From Candidatus Spyradosoma merdigallinarum (GTDB lineage: Bacteria > Verrucomicrobiota > Verrucomicrobiia > Opitutales > UBA953), in NCBI GenBank assembly GCA_018713755.1, contig DVOG01000142.1, positions 1 through 6,632 on the forward strand: a DNA stretch of 6,632 nucleotides. Reading direction: 5' to 3'. Positions 1 to 6,632 of this stretch are shown one piece after another. The translations under genes were made by a program, and so were the position numbers. Each line of letters begins with the position of its first letter. Within the stretch, counting starts at the first letter, position 1. The notes beneath the pieces were generated by a model, which made no database searches, was not told the DNA's origin, and saw only the letters and a list, made by a program, of their open reading frames with translations.

Positions 1-1925
<1,925 letters not shown>

Positions 1926-1950
1926 AATCCTCATCGTTCCCGCGTTTCCC

Positions 1951-2331
1951 ATGAACAAAAAAATTCCGACGGACGGCAAGCCCTCCGCCTCCCTCAACGA
2001 CGCGTTCGGCGCGTTGCGCGCCGCTGACTTCCCGCAGGCGGAGCCGCCGCGGGAACGCCGCTCGGCGGACGCCAAGCCGAGCGCTCCCGAAAAGCTCGGC
2101 AAAGTGCATCTGCGCCTCGAAAAATCCGGGCGCGCCGGCAAAACCGTCATCGTGCTCGCCGGCCCGGGCATCGCCGCGCTTTCCGCCGATCGGCGCGAAG
2201 ATCTGCTCAAATCCCTGAAGCGGAAATTCGCCTGCGGCGGCGCGGATGCCGAAAACGGCGCGCTCGAGCTTCAGGGCGAAGACGTCGCCCGCGTCCGCTT
2301 TTTCCTGCAGATGCTCGGCTACGCGTGCTGA
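1951..2331 (+). CDS. SUI1/eIF1-like (YciH-type) translation factor homologue
   Basis: A 126-residue protein. The first 50 or so residues are polar and probably disordered. Residues 51-124 match the SUI1 fold shared by eukaryotic eIF1 and bacterial YciH: the beta-hairpin region with GRAGKTVIVLAG (60-71), a helix rich in Lys/Arg/Leu, KRKFACGGA (90-98, the family's K-K-x-x-x-G-G element), and ALELQGE (104-110, the family's I-E-L-Q-G-D), ending in a short helix and GY. eIF1 works at the ribosomal P site in start-codon selection. For bacterial homologues the role is unsettled, so no specific function is assigned. The ATG follows rho by 25 bases on the same strand, which suggests co-transcription. 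There is no visible Shine-Dalgarno sequence, and one copy of the CGTTCCCGC word (1935-1943) sits just upstream of the start. The gene converges on pyrC, with 27 bases between stops. Confidence 0.88.
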   Translation: MNKKIPTDGKPSASLNDAFGALRAADFPQAEPPRERRSADAKPSAPEKLGKVHLRLEKSGRAGKTVIVLAGPGIAALSADRREDLLKSLKRKFACGGADAENGALELQGEDVARVRFFLQMLGYAC

Positions 2332-2358
2332 AGCCTCCGCGGGAGCGCGCCGTTTCCG

Positions 2359-3390
2359 TCAGGAAAAATTTCCGTCGGCGACGCGCCACGGCAGCCGCGT
2401 TCCCGCGAAAAGCGGCGCGACGCGCAGCCCGTTTTCTCCCTCGAAAAACGCGGGAACGTCCTGCGGCGCGTCTTCGAGCGCGATTTTTCCGCGCGGCGCG
2501 GGAAGTCCGTAAATTCTCCGCGCGTTCCCGCCGAGAAAGCCTTCCAGCTTGTCGAGCGCGCCGTTTTCGGCGAAAAGCGCGGCGAGCGCCGGCAGCAGCA
2601 CGGGCGCGTCGTAAACGCCTCCCGCCGCTCCCGCGCATTCCTTTTTTTCGACGGGATGCGGCGCGGAATCGCTCCCGAACATGATTTTCGGGTGCCCGGA
2701 GAAAACGGCCGCGCGCAGCGCCGCGCGGTCTTCCGGCCGCTTGACGATCGGCTTGCAGAAAAGGTGCGGCGCGAGCAGCCCGCCCGCCAGGTCGTCGAGC
2801 GTGAACAGCAGGTGATGCAGCGTCGCCGTCGCGAAAAGATTTTCGAATTCGTCGAGCAGCGGGAGCGCCGCCGCCGTCGAAATGTGCTCCATGCAGATTT
2901 TCAGTTTCGGGAAACGCCGCGCAAGGTCGCGGTAAACGGGCAGAAATTCCGCTTCGCGGTCCAGGACGAAACCGCCGCTTTCGCCGTGGACGAGCAGCGG
3001 AATGCCGAGTTTCTCCATCGCGCGCAGCGTCGGCTCGGCGTCGCCGAAATCGCGCACGCCGCCGTCGGAGTTCGTCGTCGCTCCCGCCGGGTAAAGCTTC
3101 ACGGCGAAAAATCCCGGCGTTTCCCGCGCGGCTTCGAGCTCGGCGCGCGTCTGGTTTTTCAGGAAAAGCGTCATCAGCGGCGTGAAGGTTTCCGCGTCCG
3201 TTCCCGCCGCGCGCAGCACGCGGGAACGGTAGGCGCGCAGCGCGTCCGCGTCCGCGACGGGCGGCACGAGATTGGGCATCACGACGGCGCCGGCGAAATG
3301 CCGTGCGGAGTGCGGCGCGGCGAGGTTCAGCATCGCGCCGTCGCGCAAGTGCAGGTGCATGTCCCAAGGGCGGTCGATTTCGATTCGCAT
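2359..3390 (-). CDS. pyrC: Dihydroorotase, E. coli PyrC type
   Basis: Catalyses the reversible cyclisation of carbamoyl-aspartate to dihydroorotate, the third step of de novo pyrimidine synthesis; a cytosolic amidohydrolase with a binuclear zinc centre. The 343 residues match the usual length of about 345. All metal and catalytic positions are visible: HLHLR (H12, H14, R16), MPNLVPP, the carboxylated lysine in AVKLYPA (K98) followed by TTNSDGG, LLVHGE (H135), MEHIST (H169), and FGSDSAPH with the catalytic aspartate D241 and H245. The chosen ATG (complement of 3388-3390) gives MRIEIDRPWD, which lines up with the E. coli N-terminus. The open frame runs upstream to 3777, but that part is arginine-rich antisense of the next gene. 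A purine-rich GAAAAGAAAGG lies directly before the ATG, with spacing too short for a good Shine-Dalgarno. No carAB, pyrB or other pyr gene is adjacent. Confidence 0.96.
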   Translation of the reverse strand: MRIEIDRPWDMHLHLRDGAMLNLAAPHSARHFAGAVVMPNLVPPVADADALRAYRSRVLRAAGTDAETFTPLMTLFLKNQTRAELEAARETPGFFAVKLYPAGATTNSDGGVRDFGDAEPTLRAMEKLGIPLLVHGESGGFVLDREAEFLPVYRDLARRFPKLKICMEHISTAAALPLLDEFENLFATATLHHLLFTLDDLAGGLLAPHLFCKPIVKRPEDRAALRAAVFSGHPKIMFGSDSAPHPVEKKECAGAAGGVYDAPVLLPALAALFAENGALDKLEGFLGGNARRIYGLPAPRGKIALEDAPQDVPAFFEGENGLRVAPLFAGTRLPWRVADGNFS

Positions 3391-3504
3391 GCCTTTCTTT
3401 TCTCGCAAACGGCGCGGGAACGCAAAGAAAAACGCCGCGCCTTCCCGCCTTCGCTCGAAAAAAAACTTTGCGGGAACGCGGCCTTTGCGCGAAATTTCCC
3501 GGCG
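3391..3504. promoter_or_regulatory. Divergent intergenic region between pyrC and the ATP-grasp-like gene
   Basis: This 114-base spacer separates two divergently transcribed genes, so promoters for both probably lie here, though I cannot place convincing -35/-10 boxes. It contains two direct copies of GCGGGAACGC (3414-3423 and 3470-3479), both members of the window-wide word. It also has an A8 run (3458-3465), an inverted repeat GGCGCGG/CCGCGCC (3411-3417 and 3435-3441), and a second inverted pair CGCAAAG/CTTTGCG (3421-3427 and 3466-3472). CTTTGCG recurs at 3483-3489. Regulatory use of any of these is inference. Confidence 0.4.
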
Positions 3505-4899
3505 ATGGATTTTTTCGGATTGAAGTCCGCGCTTGATGCGCAGCCGCTTTTCGCGGGAAAGACGTGGAGACTTTCGCCGGACGCGTTCCGTTTTTCCGCG
3601 GAGCAGCGCGCGCAGCTCGACGCGCTCGGCGAGGCGCTGCCCGCGTTTTTCGCCGCGCTCGAAAAACTTTATTTCGCTTCCGCCGAAAACAGGAAAATTC
3701 TCCGCAACCGCAACCTGCGCGCGCCGTGGGTCGCGCCGCTGCTCGACCGCGGCAAGCCGCCGCGCCTCGTCGCGCACCAGCGTTCCCGCGCGCTCGCCGG
3801 GACGCTCCCGCCCGTGATGCGCCCCGATTTGCTGATTTGCGCCGACGGCTTCGCGATGACCGAGGCGGACAGCGTGCCCGGCGGCATCGGTCTGACGGCG
3901 TTTCTCGCGCGGCTCTACGGCTGCGGCGACGCGATGCCGCGCCTCTTTCTCGACGCGCTCCTTTCCGCCTCAGGCGTTCCCGCGGACGCCGCTTCCGCGC
4001 GTTCCCGCCGCGTCGTCATCGCCGTCTCCGACGAGGCAGCCGACTATCGGCCGGAATTCGAATGGCTCGCCGCGATTTTGCGTTCCCGCGGCGCGGACGT
4101 TTCCGTGAGCCATCCGAACGCGCTGGAAATTTCCGCCGAAGGCGTGTTTCTCGACGGAAAAAAAGTCGACGTGCTGCATCGTTTTTTCGAGCTCTTCGAC
4201 CTCGGGAACGTGCGCGGCGCGGACGCGCTTTTCGAGGCGGCGGAGCGCGGGAACGTCGTCGTTTCGCCGCCGATGCGTCCGTTTCAGGAAGAAAAGCTGT
4301 CGCTCGCGCTGCTGCATCATCCCGCGCTTTTTCCGTTCTGGGAAGAGGCGCTGGGCGAGTCGCATTTTTCGCTGCTGCGGAAAATCGTGCCGGAAACGTG
4401 GGTCGTCGAACCGACGCCGGAAGGCGGGCTTCCCGCGTCCGCCTCGCTGCTTGCGCCGACGCTCGGCGGGCGGCCGATTCGCGACTGGCGGGAACTCGCC
4501 GACGCGCCGCGGCGGGAACGCAATCTCGTGCTCAAGGCGAGCGGCTTCGACGAAACCGCGTGGGGCGCGCGCAGCGTGACGATCGGCGCGGACGCGTCGC
4601 GGGACGAATGGGCCGCCGCGCTGGAACGCGCGCTCGCGTCCGCGCGCGAAAAAAAATCGCTCTTCGTGCTGCAGCGCTTCCGCAAGCCCGCGCGGCTGGA
4701 GCACGCGCTTTTCGACGCGCGCGGCGTTCCCGAGTCCGCGTTCGGGCGGGCGCGCGTCTGCCCGTATTATTTTCTCGTGCGGGACGGCGGCGGACGTTCC
4801 CGCGCGCGGCTCGGCGGCGCGCTCTGCACGTTTTGTCCGCCGGACAAAAAAATCATCCACGGCATGAGCTCCGCCGCGCTTTTCCCCTGCGCGCTCTGA
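3505..4899 (+). CDS. Uncharacterised protein, probable circularly permuted ATP-grasp relative
   Basis: A 464-residue soluble protein with no signal peptide or membrane segment; I do not recognise a named gene. Its order of blocks resembles circularly permuted ATP-grasp proteins (the fold related to glutathionylspermidine synthase). RPDLLICADGFAMTEADSVPGGIGLTAFL starts near residue 106 (an acidic Glu/Asp plus Pro-Gly-Gly element). A Rossmann-like half follows (VVIAVSDEA, about 170; LRSRGADVSV, about 192). Then come a KVDVLHRFFELFDL block (about 220), SPPMRPFQEEKLSLALLHH (about 254), a VPETWVV element (295-301), and LVLKASGFDETAWGARSV (about 341), where the lysine would be the nucleotide-binding one. 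FVLQRF (387-392) and a cysteine-bearing tail with PDKKIIHGM (446-454) complete it. The start is the first in-frame ATG beyond the pyrC overlap; no Shine-Dalgarno is seen. A peptide-ligase-type reaction is inference. No alpha-E or transglutaminase partner gene is adjacent, unlike many type-2 permuted ATP-grasp loci. Confidence 0.6.
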   Translation: MDFFGLKSALDAQPLFAGKTWRLSPDAFRFSAEQRAQLDALGEALPAFFAALEKLYFASAENRKILRNRNLRAPWVAPLLDRGKPPRLVAHQRSRALAGTLPPVMRPDLLICADGFAMTEADSVPGGIGLTAFLARLYGCGDAMPRLFLDALLSASGVPADAASARSRRVVIAVSDEAADYRPEFEWLAAILRSRGADVSVSHPNALEISAEGVFLDGKKVDVLHRFFELFDLGNVRGADALFEAAERGNVVVSPPMRPFQEEKLSLALLHHPALFPFWEEALGESHFSLLRKIVPETWVVEPTPEGGLPASASLLAPTLGGRPIRDWRELADAPRRERNLVLKASGFDETAWGARSVTIGADASRDEWAAALERALASAREKKSLFVLQRFRKPARLEHALFDARGVPESAFGRARVCPYYFLVRDGGGRSRARLGGALCTFCPPDKKIIHGMSSAALFPCAL

Positions 4900-5024
4900 A
4901 CGCGCGGCGGTGTATATAAAAATCGGATACGCGCGGAAACGGAGCCTTCGCTTTCGGCGAAAAGCTTTGCTTCTTCCGGATTTTCAAATAGTGTTTCGGC
5001 ATAAAAACCATGCAAGGAAACGCC
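4900..5024 (+). promoter_or_regulatory. Leader/promoter region of mtaB
   Basis: This 125-base spacer becomes clearly AT-richer than the surrounding genes after about 4911. It holds TATATAAA (4913-4920), a possible -10-like element without a matching -35. A short hairpin TTCGC/GCGAA (4947-4951 and 4957-4961) and an AAAGCTTT palindrome (4961-4968) follow. The final 30 bases before the gene are A/T-rich. It has no copy of the CGTTCCCGC word. The region most likely carries the mtaB promoter; the exact site cannot be fixed by eye. Confidence 0.35.
5014..5018 (+). promoter_or_regulatory. Shine-Dalgarno AAGGA that decides the mtaB start
   Basis: AAGGA is followed by six bases and then ATG at 5025. 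An in-frame ATG at 5010 overlaps this site and has no purine-rich element of its own, so 5025 is the better start. This is the only good Shine-Dalgarno in the window. Confidence 0.55.
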
Positions 5025-6365
5025 ATGCAGGAAAACGCAAAATCACGCCCGTTCCCGTTCCGGAGGGCGTCGCTGTTCACGCTGGGCTGCCGTCTCAACC
5101 AGTCCGAGACGGAGGCGCTGCGCGACCGCCTCGAGGCGCTCGGCTGCGAAATCGTTCCGTGGGGTGCTCCCGCGGATTTCGGCGTCGTCAATTCCTGCAC
5201 GGTGACGCGGCTCGCGGAAGCGAAGTGCCGGCAGATCGTGCGCGGCTTCGTCAAGGCGAACCCGGAGGCGTTCTGCGCCGTCGTCGGCTGTTATTCGCAG
5301 ACGGGCGCGGCGGCGCTCGCGCGGATTCCGGGCGTCGACCTCATCGTCGGCAACGGCGACAAGCTTTCGCTGACGGATTTCGTCGGCGACGGGAAAAAGC
5401 GCGCGGTTCCGCTGGTCGTCGCCGGCAAGCTTCCCGCGGGAGATTTTTCCGTTCCCGCGGTCTGCGGCGCGGCGCCGACGACGCTGCGCGCCAACCTCAA
5501 AGTGCAGGACGGCTGCGACTTCATGTGCAGCTACTGCATCATCCCTTTCGCGCGGGGGCGCGCGCGTTCCCGCGATTTTTCCGATCTCGTAGCGGAAGCG
5601 GAAAGCCTCGCCGCGCGCGGCGCGAAGGAAATCACGCTCACGGGCGTGAACATCGGCACGTATAAGAATTCCGGATACGACATTCTCGGCGTCGTCGACG
5701 CCGTCGCCGCCGTTCCAGGCATCGCCCGCGTGCGCATCGGCAGCATCGAGCCCAAGACGATTCCCGACGGCGTTTTCGACCGCATGAACGACCCCGCGCA
5801 CGCGCTGACGCCGTTCATCCACATTCCGCTGCAGAGCGGCTGCGGGCGCATTCTTCGCGACATGCGCCGGCATTATTCGCTCGAGGAATACCTCGCGTTC
5901 ATCCGCGAAATCGCGGCGCGCGTTCCCGGCGTGTGCATCGGCACGGACATCATGGTCGGCTTTCCCGGCGAGACCGACGCGGAATTCGACGAAACCTGCC
6001 GCACGTTCGCGGAAAATCCGTTCGCCTACGCGCACGTCTTCACCTACTCGGAGCGCGCGGGAACGCCCGCCGCGCGCCGCCCGGACCGCGTTCCCGTTCC
6101 CGTGCGGCAGCGCCGTTCCGTCGCGCTGCGGGCGCTTTCCGCCGAAAAGCGCCGCGCGTTCATGGGCGGTTTTCTCGGGCGCGACGAAGAGGTGCTTTTC
6201 GAAAAGCCGCAGGGCGGGATCTGGCCCGGCTACACGAAAAATTACCTGCGCGTGCATGTGCCCGCGGAAGAATTTCCGGGCGAAAATCTCGTCAACGCGC
6301 TGCGCGTCGTGCGGCTGGAGAAAGTTTCCGGCGAGGCCTTCGTCGGACGCGCGTCGCAGGCGTGA
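5025..6365 (+). CDS. mtaB: tRNA (N6-threonylcarbamoyladenosine-37) methylthiotransferase, MtaB type
   Basis: A radical-SAM enzyme that adds a methylthio group to t6A at position 37 of ANN-reading tRNAs, giving ms2t6A. From the ATG at 5025 it has 446 residues, the usual family length. The N-terminal UPF0004 domain has its three auxiliary-cluster cysteines in GCRLNQSE (C22), NSCTVT (C58) and GCYSQ (C89). The radical-SAM motif C-x3-C-x2-C is CDFMCSYC (C164, C168, C171), followed by IIPFARGR. LTGVNIGTY, RIGSIEP, HIPLQSGC and GTDIMVGFPGET are further family blocks. The C-terminus (about 375-446) fits a TRAM RNA-binding domain. The GCRLNQ signature favours MtaB over MiaB (i6A) or RimO (ribosomal protein S12). 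An alternative start at 5010 adds five residues. It stands alone behind its own leader and converges on the nucleotidyltransferase gene, 12 bases between stops. Confidence 0.93.
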   Translation: MQENAKSRPFPFRRASLFTLGCRLNQSETEALRDRLEALGCEIVPWGAPADFGVVNSCTVTRLAEAKCRQIVRGFVKANPEAFCAVVGCYSQTGAAALARIPGVDLIVGNGDKLSLTDFVGDGKKRAVPLVVAGKLPAGDFSVPAVCGAAPTTLRANLKVQDGCDFMCSYCIIPFARGRARSRDFSDLVAEAESLAARGAKEITLTGVNIGTYKNSGYDILGVVDAVAAVPGIARVRIGSIEPKTIPDGVFDRMNDPAHALTPFIHIPLQSGCGRILRDMRRHYSLEEYLAFIREIAARVPGVCIGTDIMVGFPGETDAEFDETCRTFAENPFAYAHVFTYSERAGTPAARRPDRVPVPVRQRRSVALRALSAEKRRAFMGGFLGRDEEVLFEKPQGGIWPGYTKNYLRVHVPAEEFPGENLVNALRVVRLEKVSGEAFVGRASQA

Positions 6366-6384
6366 TCGCGCGCTTTTTCACGCC
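6359..6384. terminator. Possible bidirectional hairpin across convergent stop codons
   Basis: GGCGTGA (6359-6365) and TCACGCC (6378-6384) form a perfect 7-bp stem with a 12-base loop. The mtaB TGA and the complement of the opposing gene's TGA face each other in the stem. The loop ends in TTTT, but no T-run follows the stem on either strand, so a classical intrinsic terminator is not supported. With rho encoded nearby, Rho-dependent ends are equally plausible. Confidence 0.3.
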
Positions 6385-6632
6385 GCGGAAAATTCCCGCT
6401 GCGCGGCGGCGTAGTCTTCGGGCGTGCCGAGGTCGCGCCACGTTCCCGCGTCGTCGACGACGCCGCGGAGACCGCCGTCCCCGCGGGCGGCGATGCGGAG
6501 AAAAGCTTCGACGACGCTTTCGATTTTCCCCGCGGGGATTTCGTCGAAGAATTTCCGCGCGACGACGCAGATGCCCGTGAAGCGGCAGCGGCGCGTTCCC
6601 GCGCGACCGAGGCGGTCGCGCAAGTCGAGCAC
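6378..6632 (-). CDS. Sugar-phosphate nucleotidyltransferase, C-terminal part only
   Basis: The last 84 residues of a protein running off the right edge; the GTG at 6630-6632 is probably an internal valine codon, not a start. FTGICVVARKFFDEIP matches the F/Y-T-G-I-x-x-x-x-x-x-x-F-x-x-I-P block of the NTP_transferase family. GVVDDAGTWRDLGTPEDYAAA matches the closing W-x-D-x-G-T-P-E-x-Y/L signature, whose aspartate helps hold the catalytic Mg2+ in RmlA-like enzymes. Such enzymes make NDP-sugars for envelope or peptidoglycan-recycling pathways (for example MurU, or mannose-1-phosphate guanylyltransferase). The substrate cannot be decided without the N-terminal half. The lack of further sequence after YAAAQREF shows there is no GlmU-type C-terminal acyltransferase domain. 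One copy of the CGTTCCCGC word lies within this tail and another near the window edge. Confidence 0.85.
   Translation of the reverse strand: MLDLRDRLGRAGTRRCRFTGICVVARKFFDEIPAGKIESVVEAFLRIAARGDGGLRGVVDDAGTWRDLGTPEDYAAAQREFSAA

Noticed and set aside
2333..2366. Terminator hairpins between the SUI1 gene and pyrC
   Set aside because: CTCC/GGAG (2335-2338, 2342-2345) and TTTCC/GGAAA (2353-2357, 2362-2366) are only 4-5 bp, and neither is followed by a T-run.
2207..3367. A 386-codon minus-strand open frame overlapping pyrC
   Set aside because: Its Arg/Ala-rich low-complexity product is a frame shadow of pyrC, which carries the full set of metal ligands.
3391..3777. N-terminal extension of pyrC to the upstream ATG at 3775-3777
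   Set aside because: The extra residues are basic and unlike any PyrC, overlap the divergent gene antisense, and the ATG at 3390 matches the family N-terminus.
3970..4860. A 296-codon antisense frame over the ATP-grasp-like gene
   Set aside because: The composition is that of a shadow frame, there are no recognisable blocks, and the + strand frame has a coherent protein with normal residue use.
4941..4990. A riboswitch or attenuator in the mtaB leader
   Set aside because: Only a 5-bp hairpin and a HindIII-type palindrome are visible; no known riboswitch core or short leader peptide could be recognised.
5043..6257. A 404-codon open frame antisense to mtaB
   Set aside because: It is the complement of a gene with all expected motifs, has an Arg/Ala/Asp-rich composition typical of high-GC shadow frames, and shows no domain.

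Overview
The window is about two-thirds GC and densely coding. It holds four complete genes and two cut by the window edges. The gene content is ordinary housekeeping: transcription termination, a translation-factor-like protein, pyrimidine synthesis, tRNA modification and sugar-nucleotide metabolism. The organism looks like a high-GC member of the PVC group, most likely a Verrucomicrobiota of the Opitutales type. That guess rests on a Rho with a long disordered N-terminal extension, mostly absent Shine-Dalgarno sequences, and the general look of the proteins. It is inference, not proof.

Layout, left to right. Bases 1-1925 (+) are the transcription terminator Rho, with its 5' end outside the window. 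After a 25-base spacer, 1951-2331 (+) is a small SUI1/eIF1-like (YciH-type) protein, probably co-transcribed. Bases 2359-3390 (-) are an E. coli-type dihydroorotase (PyrC) converging on the SUI1 gene. A 114-base divergent spacer (3391-3504) separates pyrC from 3505-4899 (+), an uncharacterised protein that I read as a circularly permuted ATP-grasp relative. A 125-base AT-richer leader precedes 5025-6365 (+), a tRNA t6A methylthiotransferase of the MtaB type. It converges on the C-terminal end of a sugar-phosphate nucleotidyltransferase (6378-6632, -) that runs off the right edge. The genes do not form one pathway; only rho plus the SUI1 gene look like a shared unit.

The most striking signal is not a gene. 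A short non-palindromic word, GTTCCCGC, occurs about 30 times by hand count (20 on the + strand, 10 on the -), and 29 of these extend to CGTTCCCGC. About 0.5 would be expected at this base composition. It lies in every gene, in all reading frames, on both strands and in spacers, but is nearly absent from the conserved core of rho. This is a DNA-level signal comparable in kind to cyanobacterial HIP1 or to DNA-uptake sequences, and I know of no description of this word. It also appears to have shaped protein sequence: all five Val-Pro-Ala triplets in the Rho extension are encoded by it.

No tRNA, rRNA, CRISPR array, insertion sequence or riboswitch was seen.
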